A stretch of DNA of 64,000 nt from Lignipirellula cremea (GTDB lineage Bacteria > Planctomycetota > Planctomycetia > Pirellulales > Pirellulaceae): the NCBI RefSeq assembly GCF_007751035.1, contig NZ_CP036433.1:7607001-7671000 (forward strand), read 5' to 3'. Shown piece by piece: positions 35,640 to 44,951 of this stretch. The first letter of the stretch is position 1. Each line of letters opens with the position of its first letter. Position numbers and translations under genes: made by a program. The notes below the pieces were generated by a model that searched no databases, had not been told where the DNA came from, and saw only the letters and a list, made by a program, of their open reading frames with translations.

Positions 35640-35846
35640 TTCACCGCAGAGGAAGAGGATCGTCAGATGCTGGCCGGAAGGCATTGGCCCAAACGTCGTC
35701 ACCCTTCTTTATTCTCGGGAACATGCGATGAATAACTCACGGAAATCGAAGGACAGTCGTCTTTCACTCCGTGAAAGAACGCGTACTTTCGCGGAGCGAA
35801 AGTCGACTTTCTGCGCCTGCTTTTTCGCGAGACGCTCCGCGGTGAA
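35640..35846. repeat. Element bounded by TTCACCGCAG / CCGCGGTGAA
   Basis: The left end TTCACCGCAG (35640-35649) faces CCGCGGTGAA (35837-35846), which differs by one base from the exact inverse. It has the same ends and nearly the same length as 26340-26539, and it contains a full copy of the GGACAGTCG palindrome. No gene lies inside. Confidence 0.4.
35754..35809. repeat. Dispersed palindrome, full copy
   Basis: Two 24-base arms (35754-35777 and 35786-35809) match at 20 of 24 positions around an 8-base loop; the core is CTCCGTGAAAG / CTTTCGCGGAG. The same element is at 59304-59359 and, split, at 7331-7560. It lies between the convergent fhcA and DUF1552 genes. Confidence 0.8.
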
Positions 35847-35896
35847 GCCTTCTTTTTGAAGACTTCACTTCGAGTCCTGCTTTCCGTTTTCTTACC

Positions 35897-37237
35897 TCAA
35901 GACAGATCAAGCGAGCCGGTGCTGTCGCTGAACTTGTCGGTTTCCACGCCCATTTTCTGCAGCATGGAAACGTACAGGTTGGTGAGCGGCGTGTCCCGCT
36001 GGTAGCGGCGGTGCTGGCCGGATTTGACGCCGCCGCCCTGGCCGAGCAGCATGATCGGCAGGTCTTCGTGGTTGTGGCGATCGCCGTCGGCGATGCCGCT
36101 GCCGTACATGACCATGCAGTTTTTCAGCAGCGACTGGCCCTGCTCCTGGGACGCCTTGAGCTTGCCGGCGAGATAGCTGAACTGTTCCAGGTGATAGCGG
36201 TTCACCTTGGCGATCTTCGCCTGCTTTTCCGCGTTACGGCCGTGATGCGACAGGGAGTGGTGGCCGTCGGAAACGCCGACCTGCTTGTACGACCGGTTGC
36301 TGCCGGCGTTGGTGAACATGAACGTGATGACGCGAGTGGAATCGGTCTCAAAGGCCAGCGTCATCAGGTCGAACATCAACCGGCAATGCTCGGCGAAGTC
36401 GCTGGGCGAACCGGCCGGCCGGGGGTAATCCGGCACATCGGGCTCCTGGCCGTGCAACTTGTCGGCCTCGTTGATCCGGCGTTCGATCTGTCGCACGGCA
36501 AACAGGTACTCGTCGAGTTTCTGCTTGTCGTTCACGCCCAGTTCGCGGCGCAAGGCGCTGGCGTCTTCCAGCACAAAGTCGAGAATGCTTTTGCGGTACT
36601 CGTCGCGGAGCATCCGGCTGCGGCGGGTTTCGGCCGCCTGCTGGTTGCCGAACAGACGATCAAACACCGAACCCGGATCGGTCTCTTTGGCGACCGGCGA
36701 AGTAGGCGTCCGCCAGGACATGTTCGAGGTATACACGCAGCTGTAACCCGAGTCGCAACGACCGGCCGGGGCGCTCCGTTCCAGCCCCAGCTCCAGCGAA
36801 GGCAGACGGGTCTTGTTGCCGATTTTTTCCGCGGCCGCCTGATCGACCGACGGGCCGTTTTCAATATCGGCCCCGTTGGTTTTCTTGGGATGGGCGCCGG
36901 TCAAAAACGACGCCACGCTGCGGGCATGATCGCCGCCGCCGTCGCCATGGCTGCGGCCGCCGTCGAGCGCCAGACCGCTGAGCATGGTAATATCGGAACG
37001 ATAATCGGCCATCGATTCCAGCGCCGGCGGCAGCTCAAAGTCGAAGCCCTCGGTCGCCGGGGTCCAGTCCGGCATGTGCATGCCGTTGGGCACGTACAGG
37101 AAAGCCATACGGGTCGGCGGAGCATCAGGCGTGCGGCCGCCGTAAACGTTGCGGGGGTGCATCGCCTCCAGTAGCGGCAGCGACAGGGCGGCGCCCAGTC
37201 CACGAAGCGCGGTGCGTCGAGAAATCTGCAGGTTCAT
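35897..37237 (-). CDS. DUF1552 domain protein with Tat leader
   Basis: A 446-residue planctomycete-type protein. The N-terminus [26 protein letters not shown] is a Tat-type signal, and the body has PTRMAFLYVPNGMHMPDWTP, SGLALDGGRSHGDGGGDHARSVASFLTGAHPKKT and MFTNAGSNRSYKQVGVSDGHHSLSHHG. The family has an alkaline-phosphatase-like layout (DUF1501/DUF1552 relatives) but no proven activity. Its ATG overlaps the stop of the upstream cytochrome gene (ATGA), so the two are translationally coupled. In planctomycetes this pair recurs many times per genome. Confidence 0.93.
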   Translation of the reverse strand: MNLQISRRTALRGLGAALSLPLLEAMHPRNVYGGRTPDAPPTRMAFLYVPNGMHMPDWTPATEGFDFELPPALESMADYRSDITMLSGLALDGGRSHGDGGGDHARSVASFLTGAHPKKTNGADIENGPSVDQAAAEKIGNKTRLPSLELGLERSAPAGRCDSGYSCVYTSNMSWRTPTSPVAKETDPGSVFDRLFGNQQAAETRRSRMLRDEYRKSILDFVLEDASALRRELGVNDKQKLDEYLFAVRQIERRINEADKLHGQEPDVPDYPRPAGSPSDFAEHCRLMFDLMTLAFETDSTRVITFMFTNAGSNRSYKQVGVSDGHHSLSHHGRNAEKQAKIAKVNRYHLEQFSYLAGKLKASQEQGQSLLKNCMVMYGSGIADGDRHNHEDLPIMLLGQGGGVKSGQHRRYQRDTPLTNLYVSMLQKMGVETDKFSDSTGSLDLS

Positions 37238-39609
37238 GGGGTGCTCCGTTCGTCGGAAGAAATCGGCAGGCCACGGCGTTTCTGGAAAGGTTCGCTCTTG
37301 ACGATTCCCAGCAGGAAACTGGAGAACCGATAATCCTGGGGCGCCGCCGCAGCGACGATCCCGTCAATGGCGCACTGGTCGTAATACTCCAGTCCTCGTC
37401 CTAAACTGTACGTCAATAATTTCTCGGCCAGGCAGCGCAGAAACGCTTCTTTCTTTTGGCGAATCAACAAACGCCGCAGCTCCGCCGGTCCGCGAAATGC
37501 TTCGCCGGTGGGCAGCAGGCCCGAGGTATCAATCGGGGCCCCGTCGTCTTTTTCACGCCAGGCGCCGACCGCGTCGAAATTCTCCAGGGCAAAGCCCAGC
37601 TGGTCCATCACCCGATGGCACGCGGCGCAGGACGGGTTGGCCCGATGCTGTTCCATCCGCTGGCGGAGGGTGCCTTTGAGCTCGTGCTGGTCTTCCAGCT
37701 CGGGGATCATCGGCCCGGGCGGCGGCGGAGGTTCGTTCAGCAGGTTATCCAGGATCCACTTGCCGCGTTTCACGGGCGAAGTGCGAGTGGGACTGGAGGT
37801 CACCGTCAGCACGCTGGCCTGGGTCAGCAGGCCGCCGCGACGTTCGCCAGCGGGACCCTGCAGCGACACCCGGCGGAAATGCTTGCCGGTAACGCCTGGC
37901 ACGCCGTAGTGGCGGGCCAGAGGTTCATTCAAAAAGGTAAAGTCGGCGTCGACCAGTTCGACCACGCTGCGGTCTTCCCGCAACACGGCGGCAAAGAACA
38001 GCTCTGTCTCCTGCCGCATCGCCTGGCGGAGTTCGTCGTTAAATTGCGGATACATATCGGCGTCGGGCGCCGCGTCGGCCAGGTTCCGCAGTTCCAGCCA
38101 CTGGTTGGCGAAGTTCTGCACCAGGGCTTCGGACTTGGGGGAAGCGATCATGCGGCGGACCTGCCGCTCCAACTGATCGCCTTCGCGTAGTTTCCCTTCC
38201 CAGGCCAGCAGCAGCAGTTCGTCGTCGGGCATGCTGCTCCACAAAAAGTAGGACAGGGCCGTCGCCAATTCATAATCCGTCAGCAAACGATCAGCGCCGG
38301 GTTCGCCGGGCGATTCCACGCGGAACAAAAAGTGGGGCGAAGCCAGCACGGCCTGCATCGCCAGCTGGATACCGGCCGAGAACGAATTCTCCTTCTCTCT
38401 GCCGATCTCCGCCAGCGCGACCAGACGATCAACTTCCTGGTCGCTGACCGGGCGACGGAACGCCCTGCTGGCAAACCGGGACAGCACCTGGCGGGACGCC
38501 TGGGCCGGCGGCGTTTTGTCGCTGGGGAACAGGAACAGGATCTTTTTCTCGGCATTAAGCGCAGCCGGAGGCGCCTGCTGCGGTCCGCGAATCTCCACAT
38601 GGCCCACATACAGGTTGCGGTCGCGACGTCGACGGTCCTTGGCTTTGGGATCGTAGAAATCGTTGAAAAACGCGACACCCACTTTATGCGAGCCCTTTTT
38701 CACGTCGACCGACACCACATAGGTGCCGGGCTTCTCTTCTTCGGCCGGCACATCGACCGTTTTCACTTCGCGGCCGTCGAGAATAAAGGTGATCTGGGCC
38801 GGTTCATCGCCGGCCTGGTCGCCCCAGGACAGGGCGGAAAATTCGTACTTGCCGTCGTAAGGAAAATCAAAGTCAAAGCCCAGTTCGGCCCGCGAGGTCA
38901 TCGCCCGGGCGGTCCCATTGGTCAGCGACGATTTGCCGTCGACATCGCGCATGGACTCGGCCCTGATCCGCTTGCTGGTCGGTGACCAGGGCTGCTCACG
39001 GGCGATCGCCTGCTGCGCGATCGCTTCGGCCGCGTCGAGATATTTTTCCATCAACAGGGGCGGCAGCGACAGCACGTCGCCAATGTTGTCGAACCCGTAA
39101 CCAACATCGTCGCCGGGGAAATCGGCGGCCGGGGCGTATTCCACGCCGGTCAGATCACGGATGGTGTTCTGGTACTCGTTCCGGTTCAAGCGGCGGATCG
39201 TAGGACGGCCCGGGCTGGGCGTTCCACTGCAGTCGATATCGTTGGCGGTGGCTTCGATCCAGTCGGCCAAAAAGTCGCGTTGGGAGGTCGGCAGCGCCGG
39301 CGATTCTTCCGGGGGCATTTGACCGTTGCGCAAACGCTGCACCACGCGGAGCCAGCGGTTGCGTCCTTCCAGAATCGATTGCGCCGTGTGGAACGACGTC
39401 ATGTTGAATTCGCCCTCGGACAGATCAGCCGAGTGGCACTCCACACAGTACGTTTTCAGCAACGGAACGACCCGTTGCCGATACTCTGTTTCACGCGTCG
39501 GAGAAACGGCGGTCGCCGCGGACGCAGTCAGAAAACAGATCAAACACACCAGTCCAGGAAGGACAACGGACCCGGTGGTTTGAAGGCGGGAAAGTAGGGT
39601 AGGCATCAT
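37234..39609 (-). CDS. DUF1587/DUF1592/DUF1588/DUF1585 cytochrome-type protein
   Basis: A 791-residue exported protein. A hydrophobic leader is followed by the heme motif YCVECHS (Cys about 55), then DUF1587 ([17 protein letters not shown], about 140), a carbohydrate-binding-like middle ([18 protein letters not shown]), DUF1595 ([23 protein letters not shown]), DUF1592 ([19 protein letters not shown]), DUF1588 ([21 protein letters not shown] with [23 protein letters not shown]) and DUF1585 at the end ([14 protein letters not shown]). Thus it has at least two CxxCH sites. It is probably a periplasmic multiheme-linked oxidase or carbohydrate-binding protein working with DUF1552; function unproven. 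A double ATG stands at the start. Confidence 0.93.
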   Translation of the reverse strand: MMPTLLSRLQTTGSVVLPGLVCLICFLTASAATAVSPTRETEYRQRVVPLLKTYCVECHSADLSEGEFNMTSFHTAQSILEGRNRWLRVVQRLRNGQMPPEESPALPTSQRDFLADWIEATANDIDCSGTPSPGRPTIRRLNRNEYQNTIRDLTGVEYAPAADFPGDDVGYGFDNIGDVLSLPPLLMEKYLDAAEAIAQQAIAREQPWSPTSKRIRAESMRDVDGKSSLTNGTARAMTSRAELGFDFDFPYDGKYEFSALSWGDQAGDEPAQITFILDGREVKTVDVPAEEEKPGTYVVSVDVKKGSHKVGVAFFNDFYDPKAKDRRRRDRNLYVGHVEIRGPQQAPPAALNAEKKILFLFPSDKTPPAQASRQVLSRFASRAFRRPVSDQEVDRLVALAEIGREKENSFSAGIQLAMQAVLASPHFLFRVESPGEPGADRLLTDYELATALSYFLWSSMPDDELLLLAWEGKLREGDQLERQVRRMIASPKSEALVQNFANQWLELRNLADAAPDADMYPQFNDELRQAMRQETELFFAAVLREDRSVVELVDADFTFLNEPLARHYGVPGVTGKHFRRVSLQGPAGERRGGLLTQASVLTVTSSPTRTSPVKRGKWILDNLLNEPPPPPGPMIPELEDQHELKGTLRQRMEQHRANPSCAACHRVMDQLGFALENFDAVGAWREKDDGAPIDTSGLLPTGEAFRGPAELRRLLIRQKKEAFLRCLAEKLLTYSLGRGLEYYDQCAIDGIVAAAAPQDYRFSSFLLGIVKSEPFQKRRGLPISSDERSTP

Positions 39610-39868
39610 AACTTTATTATATCAACAAGCATGGATAACGCGAAGCTCAACCTGCGATCCGCCCCGCATTTTGCACCCTTTTCCGGCCCCCCCAGAAAGT
39701 CGTAAAAAAGAGCGAATTTTCTGGCGAACGGGATCTGGTATGCTGGTACAGAAAGATGGCGCCGGGCAGAACGTTTGTTACTGCCGGTCCCGTTTTTTTC
39801 GGCCGCCGGCGAAACGCTTTGCCGGTCCGATGTTGATATGCTCTTGCCTGCAGGCTGCCCAAAAAACG

Positions 39869-40996
39869 ATGGCGAAAAAGAAGAAAATCCGCACCGAATT
39901 CCGAAAAAAGTACGGCGGCCGCAGTCGCGACGGCGATCTCACGCGCGACTACAAAGCCGGCGGCGAAAACGCCGACGCACAGCACTCGGAACGGATCAGC
40001 GGCAAAGGCAGTCTGACCCGGCATCGGACCATTACCGGCGGACAAACCGAAGCAGAAGAAACGGCCTTTGCGGTCGAGCTCTCGGTGGACGAAGCCCAGA
40101 GCAAACAGGGACGCGTGCTGAGCATCCACGGGCTCAACAGCTTTGTCATGTCGGACGACGGCATTCGCTACCAGTGCTCGACTCGCGGCCTGCTCAAAAG
40201 CCTGAACACCGACCAGCGGAATGTCATCGCCGTGGGCGATCGCGTTTCGATTCGCGTCGTCAGCGAGGGCGAAGGCGTCATCGACCGGATTGAACCCCGC
40301 CGCGGAGTCATCAGCCGCACCAGTCGCGGGCGGCAGCATGTCATCGTGGCGAACGTCGACCAACTGCTGATTATCACCAGCGCCGCTGAGCCAGGCCTGA
40401 AGCCGAACCTGGTCGATCGCTTCCTGCTGACGGCCGAAAAATCGCACATTCGCCCCATCATCTGTATCAACAAGGTTGACCTGATCGACCCGGCCGACCT
40501 GCAGCCGCTGATCGGCGTTTACAGCCAGATGGGATACCGCGTGCTGCTGATGTCGGCGGCCACAGGCGTGGGCGTCGACCGTTTGCGGCAACTGACCGCA
40601 GGCAAGCAGAGCGTCGTGGCGGGCCAGTCCGGCGTCGGCAAATCTTCGCTGCTCAACTCCATTGAATCAGGACTGGCCCTGCGCGTGCAAACAGTCAGCC
40701 AGGAGAACCAGAAAGGACGCCATACCACGACGGCTGGCAAACTGATCCCGCTGTCGATGGGCGGCTACGTGGTGGATACGCCCGGCATCCGGCAGTTTGA
40801 ATTGTGGGACGTGATCCCGCAGGAGGTAGCCGGCTTTTATCCTGATATTCGCCCGTTTGTCAGCCTGTGCCGCTTTCCTGATTGCACCCACACACACGAA
40901 GCGGATTGCGCGGTCAAACACGCAGTCGGCGACGGACGGCTCGACGCCCGCCGGTACGAAAGCTATCGCTACCTGTTCGAAGGCGAAATGGTGTAA
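39869..40996 (+). CDS. rsgA: Ribosome small subunit-dependent GTPase A
   Basis: A 375-residue circularly permuted GTPase (RsgA/YjeQ) that assists maturation of the 30S subunit. A Lys/Arg-rich N-terminal extension (about 70 residues) and OB fold ([17 protein letters not shown]) come first. Then come the G4 motif INKVDL, the G1/P-loop [13 protein letters not shown] (about 251-258), G2 GRHTTT and G3 DTPGIRQF. The C-terminal zinc site is [19 protein letters not shown]. The permuted order of motifs is diagnostic. ATG at 39869 follows an A-rich leader; the frame is open further upstream without similarity. Confidence 0.96.
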   Translation: MAKKKKIRTEFRKKYGGRSRDGDLTRDYKAGGENADAQHSERISGKGSLTRHRTITGGQTEAEETAFAVELSVDEAQSKQGRVLSIHGLNSFVMSDDGIRYQCSTRGLLKSLNTDQRNVIAVGDRVSIRVVSEGEGVIDRIEPRRGVISRTSRGRQHVIVANVDQLLIITSAAEPGLKPNLVDRFLLTAEKSHIRPIICINKVDLIDPADLQPLIGVYSQMGYRVLLMSAATGVGVDRLRQLTAGKQSVVAGQSGVGKSSLLNSIESGLALRVQTVSQENQKGRHTTTAGKLIPLSMGGYVVDTPGIRQFELWDVIPQEVAGFYPDIRPFVSLCRFPDCTHTHEADCAVKHAVGDGRLDARRYESYRYLFEGEMV

Positions 40997-41027
40997 CCCA
41001 AGGCCTGAGTCCAAAAAAACGGGCGCT

Positions 41028-41067
41028 TAAAAAAACTGCCCCGCGTGACGAATCGTCAGCGGGGCAG
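41028..41067 (-). terminator. Strong rho-independent terminator for the His-rich gene
   Basis: Read on the minus strand, CTGCCCCGC-TGACGA pairs with TCGTCA-GCGGGGCAG (outer stem 41036-41044 / 41059-41067) and is followed by seven T (the A run just before 41036 on the plus strand). It lies 55 bases after the stop of the minus-strand His-rich gene and 32 bases after rsgA. Confidence 0.85.
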
Positions 41068-41121
41068 CGAAATCAGTAGCGTCGCCCCTGAATCAGCGGC
41101 GATCGTGTTTTCTCAATTGGA

Positions 41122-42546
41122 CTACGCTTCCTGGCCGGTCAAGCCGCGCAGGACATCCCAGGCGCTGGCTTCGGTGTCGCTGTCTTTGGAAACCGACTTT
41201 TTGGGAGCTTCCGGCTTCTTTTTCGGAGCGGCTTCCGGCTTCTTCTTGGGGGCTTCGTCCGCTTTCTTCTCCTCCGCGCCGTCAGATTTTTTCTCCGCCG
41301 ACGGGGCGTGGGGCCGGTGGCCGAACGGGCCGAAATGATGGCCCGGGAAGTGACCCCGGAAATGTCCCCAACCGGGATGGCCAGGGCCGCCCGGATGGCC
41401 AGGGCCGTGCGGGTGACTCGGCGCGGCCGCTGCTCCCGGAGCCCCTTTGGAGGCCTGGAGCAGGTTCAGCACGCGATCCAGCTTCTGCTCGAGCTGTTCA
41501 ATGCGTCCCTTCAGATCCCCATCGGAAGCCGAACCGTGGTGGCTCGGACCATGAGAAGCCGACGGGCTATGATGCGCGGACGGGCCGTGACCATGATGCG
41601 AGAACGGGCCGTGACCATGATGCGAGAAAGGGCCGTGACCATGATGCGAGAACGGGCCATGACCATGGTGCGAGAACGGACCGTGGTGGCCGTGATGCGC
41701 GAACGGACCGTGGTGGCCGCGATGCGCGAACGGGCCATGGTGACCGTGATGCGAGAACGGGCCATGGTGGCCGTGATGCGAGAACGGGCCATGGTGGCCG
41801 TGATGCGCGAACGGACCGTGGTGGCCGTGATGCGCGAACGGGCCATGGTGGCCGCGATGCGCGAACGGGCCATGGTGGCCGCGATGCGCGAACGGGCCAT
41901 GGTGGCCGTGATGCGCGAACGGACCGTGGTGACCGCGGTGTGCGAATAACCCGAACGGACCGTGGTGGCGATGATGTCCATGGTGCGCGTGATGGCCATG
42001 ATGTCCATGGTGCGCGTGATGGCCATGATGGCCATGGTGCGCGTGATGGCCATGATGGCCATGGTGCGCGTGATGGCCATGATGGCCATGGTGCGCGTGA
42101 TGGCCATGATGGCCGTGCTCACTCTTGCCGTGGCCCTTGGCTTCGCAGGCAGCGCACTTGCCGTGGCCCTTGGCTTCGCAGGCAGCGCACTTGCCGTCTC
42201 CCTTGGCTTCACAGGCAGCGCATTTGCCGTCGCCCTTGGCTTCACAGGCAGCGCACTTGCCGTCTTGCTTGCATTCCTGTGACTTCTCGCCGACCGTTTT
42301 GTCGGTCTGTTTGCTTGAGGCTTTGTCTTTGGAGCCGTCTTTTTTCACTTCGAGAACTTTGGCGATGTCCGTCTTCTGAAAACTTTCGGTCGTCAAATCC
42401 GACGGCGAGGCCGCGGCGACTTCCCCTGGCGACTCGACGCTCGGCGGCTCGTCGATCGAATCCTCCGCGGCGGCGTACGCCGGCAAGCCGAGGGCGGCGA
42501 CTGCTGCGATACTCAGCAACCAACGCGGACTGCTAAAAAATTGCAT
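41122..42546 (-). CDS. Exported histidine-rich low-complexity protein with CAACEAKG repeats
   Basis: A 474-residue protein of striking composition. A signal peptide (WLLSIAAVAALGLPAYAAAEDS) is followed by about 70 mixed residues, four tandem 11-residue units GKCAACEAKG(D/H) near 95-140, then about 180 residues of HHGHHA and HHGPFA(H/R)(H/R)G repeats. A short coiled coil (LKGRIEQLEQKLDRVLNLLQ), a Gly/Pro/His part and a Lys/Glu/Ala-rich tail come next. The His and Cys repeats suggest binding of Cu, Zn or Ni outside the cytoplasm (inference). GGAG lies before the ATG. It is followed by a strong terminator and lies 283 bases downstream of the sigma-factor operon. No known family was recognised. 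Confidence 0.8.
   Translation of the reverse strand: MQFFSSPRWLLSIAAVAALGLPAYAAAEDSIDEPPSVESPGEVAAASPSDLTTESFQKTDIAKVLEVKKDGSKDKASSKQTDKTVGEKSQECKQDGKCAACEAKGDGKCAACEAKGDGKCAACEAKGHGKCAACEAKGHGKSEHGHHGHHAHHGHHGHHAHHGHHGHHAHHGHHGHHAHHGHHGHHAHHGHHRHHGPFGLFAHRGHHGPFAHHGHHGPFAHRGHHGPFAHRGHHGPFAHHGHHGPFAHHGHHGPFSHHGHHGPFSHHGHHGPFAHRGHHGPFAHHGHHGPFSHHGHGPFSHHGHGPFSHHGHGPFSHHGHGPSAHHSPSASHGPSHHGSASDGDLKGRIEQLEQKLDRVLNLLQASKGAPGAAAAPSHPHGPGHPGGPGHPGWGHFRGHFPGHHFGPFGHRPHAPSAEKKSDGAEEKKADEAPKKKPEAAPKKKPEAPKKSVSKDSDTEASAWDVLRGLTGQEA
41575..41950 (-). repeat. In-frame tandem repeats coding HHGPFAHRG units
   Basis: Units of about 18-27 bases of the ATGCGAGAACGGGCCATGGTGG type recur through the segment. 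They code His-Gly-Pro-Phe repeats and keep the reading frame, so copy number may change without breaking the protein. Confidence 0.8.
41965..42115 (-). repeat. In-frame tandem repeats coding HHGHHA units
   Basis: A unit near 27 bases (CATGATGGCCATGGTGCGCG type) repeats about five times with few changes. Near identity at DNA level, not only protein level, points to recent expansion. Confidence 0.8.
42126..42270 (-). repeat. 33-base tandem repeat coding CAACEAKG
   Basis: Four units of 33 bases (core TTGCCGT..CCCTTGGCTTC) code the Cys repeats of the His-rich protein; units differ at a few third positions and between GTGG and GTCG. Confidence 0.8.
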
Positions 42547-42829
42547 GTTGAAACTCCAAGTCCATAAGAGGGGGGGAACGACGGCAATCAGACGCTAGCA
42601 CGCGACCGGATCGCTCTCCATGAGTTTGAAGAGCCTGAATTAGCAGGAGATCCGTACTTGCTAGCGTTGCAGCCATGCGCAAGGCGGCCCGGGAATACAG
42701 ACCGCTCCCCTCATAAACCCCACAGACGACTCGAAGTTTTGCCGTTTTTTCCGTTTTTCCTGAAACAGACTGGCGCCGGCGGACCAGGCGGCCGACGACA
42801 TGCGCGGGCACGACGCCCGGTTCGCCGTC

Positions 42830-43558
42830 CTAGAACTCAAGGTCGTTTCCTTGGCCCAGCAGTTCGGTCTGGCGACGCTGGATGATCTCTTCGCGGGCAG
42901 CATTCCGCTTCTCGATCGCTTCGCCCAGCCTCTCCAGCTCGGCTCCCAGCGATTCCAGATTCAACTGGCGTCGTTTTTGCCGTACTTCAAAATGCCGCTC
43001 GATCGCCTGGCGCACTTCCGCTTCCAGCTTTTCCCTTTCCTTTCCCTCGGCGTTCCGGCAGCGTTCTGCCAGTTCCAGCGTGCGACGATTCAGCTCCGCA
43101 TCCTGCTCTTCCAGCTCCGCCATTTCCCGATCCTCAGGATAATCCCGAGACAGGCTCCCAGCTCCCGCTTCGTCTGCCCGTGGCGGCGGACCATGCGGAG
43201 GCGGACCATGCGGAGGCGGACCATGCGGAGGCGGACCATGCGGAGGCGGACCATGCGGAGGCGGACCATGATGCGGTGGTGGGCCGTGATGCGGTGGCGG
43301 ACCGTGCGGCGGCCGACCATGGGGCGGCGGGCCGCCGTGGGGTCCGTGCGGCGGCGGACCGCCGGGGGGATGGCCGGCGCGCGGAGGATCGCCGGGGGGA
43401 GCATCGTCGAATTCAAAACCGACCGCCTGGTCGCGGCGATGCTCGCGCACCCGGGCATCGGACCAGTCGTGATCGGGACCAGGACGGCCGCAACCGGACT
43501 GGCCAGCAAACAGGCAGACCAGCAGCAACACCGGCCCCAGTGGCAAAGGGCGCATCAT
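42830..43558 (-). CDS. Pro/His-rich predicted lipoprotein with C-terminal coiled coil
   Basis: A 242-residue protein beginning MMRPLPLGPVLLLVCLFAGQSGC, a lipoprotein-like signal with Cys at about 23, though the residues before Cys are not the ideal lipobox. The middle holds about fifteen PPHG/PPPHG repeats. The last 100 residues are a charged helix (LEEQDAELNRRTLELAERCRNAEGKEREKLEAEVRQAIERH). GGAGATTT precedes the double ATG. A longer frame upstream has no signal or domain and is rejected. It lies 91 bases after the putative anti-sigma gene and is probably in the same transcript. The make-up recalls periplasmic metal-sensing proteins (inference); no family was recognised. Confidence 0.75.
   Translation of the reverse strand: MMRPLPLGPVLLLVCLFAGQSGCGRPGPDHDWSDARVREHRRDQAVGFEFDDAPPGDPPRAGHPPGGPPPHGPHGGPPPHGRPPHGPPPHHGPPPHHGPPPHGPPPHGPPPHGPPPHGPPPHGPPPRADEAGAGSLSRDYPEDREMAELEEQDAELNRRTLELAERCRNAEGKEREKLEAEVRQAIERHFEVRQKRRQLNLESLGAELERLGEAIEKRNAAREEIIQRRQTELLGQGNDLEF
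43184..43270 (-). repeat. 15-base tandem repeat coding PPPHG
   Basis: Five nearly perfect copies of GCGGACCATGCGGAG, in frame in the Pro/His-rich lipoprotein gene. Confidence 0.85.
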
Positions 43559-43649
43559 GAGGGAAATCTCCAGCGGGCAGGTCCTGTCAGGGGGGCGACC
43601 CGCCTGGGGACCACGGAGGAAGGAAGGAGGGCAGGGGAGGTCGTCACGC

Positions 43650-44285
43650 CTAAAAGGAGCCAGCGTCGAGGTCGTTTTCCAGCTGCTGCAGGTCCGTATC
43701 CAGGCGACTCCCAGGCGACCAGCGCGGGGCGATCTCCTCCTGGGCTTCCTGGATCGAGAGACCCACCTGTTCAAAACGCAGATCCAGATCATCGTCCCAC
43801 GTCGCACGGCCTGGCGTCTCTTCCGACCCCGCTGGCGGCGCAGCATGTTCCACAATCTGGGCGGGGGTTTCGAGGTTTTCCGACCAAGGCAGGGAGCCGA
43901 ACTGGCCCAGGTTCACGGCCGTCAGCAGCAGGGCCGCAATCAGCGCTCCGCTGACCAGCAGCGTGGGCCAGACGAACTTGCCTTTGTCCCGTTTTCCACC
44001 GTGAGGCGACCGTTTCGCCAAGGGCTTGGCCTGGCCGCTGACAGGAACGGGACGGGACGAGGGGTTCTGCAGGCGACTAAGAAACAGGTCGGGATCAAAG
44101 TCGCTTGCCGCCTGGTCCAGCTGCCGGCCGAGCGACGTCCAGGCAGCCCGCAGTTCGGCTGCAGCGGGCGACAAGGTCGGCTCAGGCCCTTCCAGCGGGG
44201 CCGTGATCTGTTCCAGCTCCTGCAGTTCGCTGTTGGGGCCCTGGCGGGCGCGTCGATCAGAGGAGAATCCGTTATTCGCGTTCAT
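43650..44285 (-). CDS. Putative membrane-bound anti-sigma factor
   Basis: A 211-residue single-pass protein: about 100 cytoplasmic residues, a transmembrane helix (WPTLLVSGALIAALLLTAVNL, about 104-124), and about 85 outer residues rich in Asp/Glu (ATWDDDLDLRFEQVGLSIQEAQEEI). Its ATG overlaps the stop of the ECF sigma gene (ATGA), the classic arrangement of sigma and anti-sigma pairs. It lacks the His-x3-Cys-x2-Cys zinc motif of ZAS anti-sigma factors, so it would be another type. The role is inferred from position and topology only; it may instead be a general membrane partner of the sigma factor. Confidence 0.65.
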   Translation of the reverse strand: MNANNGFSSDRRARQGPNSELQELEQITAPLEGPEPTLSPAAAELRAAWTSLGRQLDQAASDFDPDLFLSRLQNPSSRPVPVSGQAKPLAKRSPHGGKRDKGKFVWPTLLVSGALIAALLLTAVNLGQFGSLPWSENLETPAQIVEHAAPPAGSEETPGRATWDDDLDLRFEQVGLSIQEAQEEIAPRWSPGSRLDTDLQQLENDLDAGSF

Positions 44286-44815
44286 GGCGATTCCTCGGTC
44301 ATATTTTTCCGCAAGGCGGCCAGGCCGCGGCGGCAGTGGCTCAGCACCGTATTCAGCGGCAAACCGGTCGTTTCGGCAATTTCTGCGAAACCCAGGTCGC
44401 CATAAAATCGCAGCAACAGCACCCGTCGCTGTGCTTCGGACAAATGTTCCAGCGCCTGGGCCAGCTCCTGGCGGGATTCTTCCGCCAGCATGGCCGCTTC
44501 GGGGTCGGCGTGCGCCGCGGAAGGCTCCAGGATCCGCCACGCCTGGGAGCCGACGTTGACCTCGATCTGTTTTTTCCGATAGCGATCAATCAACAGGCGG
44601 TCGGCGATCCGCATTAACCAGGCGCGAGCCTGGCCTTGCTCCTGATACTGATCGCCTGCCATAAATGCTTTGCGGAAAACCTCTTGTAACAAATCGTCGG
44701 CCAGATCCACCCGTTGCACGGCCCCCAGAAGGTACCCGCGCACCGCGGCCCCGTGCTCGCGGACCCAGCACTCCAGTCGTCGATGCAAGTCAGTGGGGGG
44801 GCTCATTAGCTTCAT
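44282..44815 (-). CDS. ECF-type RNA polymerase sigma factor
   Basis: A 177-residue sigma-70-family factor with only regions 2 and 4. Region 2 has DLADDLLQEVFRKAFMAGDQYQEQGQARAWLMRIADRLLIDRYRK, and region 4 has LSEAQRRVLLLRFYGDLGFAEIAETTGLPLNTVLSHCRRGLAALRK with its helix-turn-helix. It would direct polymerase to a small regulon, probably under control of the coupled downstream membrane protein. An alternative ATG three codons on is possible. The His-rich genes downstream are obvious candidate targets (inference); no autoregulatory promoter could be defined by eye. Confidence 0.92.
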   Translation of the reverse strand: MKLMSPPTDLHRRLECWVREHGAAVRGYLLGAVQRVDLADDLLQEVFRKAFMAGDQYQEQGQARAWLMRIADRLLIDRYRKKQIEVNVGSQAWRILEPSAAHADPEAAMLAEESRQELAQALEHLSEAQRRVLLLRFYGDLGFAEIAETTGLPLNTVLSHCRRGLAALRKNMTEESP

Positions 44816-44951
44816 GTCGAGACTGTTAACGGGGCGGGCCGCTCCTTATTGCAAAGGATTCCCGGCCGCACTCGATTTTCTGTCAAAAATCCGGCGGCGG
44901 GGCGTTCAGGCAAGGGATCCCGAACGGTCACTCCCGTCCCAGCCGCGACGC

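Noticed and set aside
37456-38985. Plus-strand frames opposite the DUF1587/1592 gene
   Set aside because: Shadow frames of a clear multidomain gene, without any recognised features.
41575-42115. Repeat blocks that could look like a CRISPR array
   Set aside because: Units are contiguous without unique spacers and stay in frame within one protein-coding gene.
43559-43855. N-terminal extension of the Pro/His-rich lipoprotein
   Set aside because: It overlaps the anti-sigma gene end in another frame and would bury the lipoprotein signal; the double ATG at 43558 has a good ribosome binding site.
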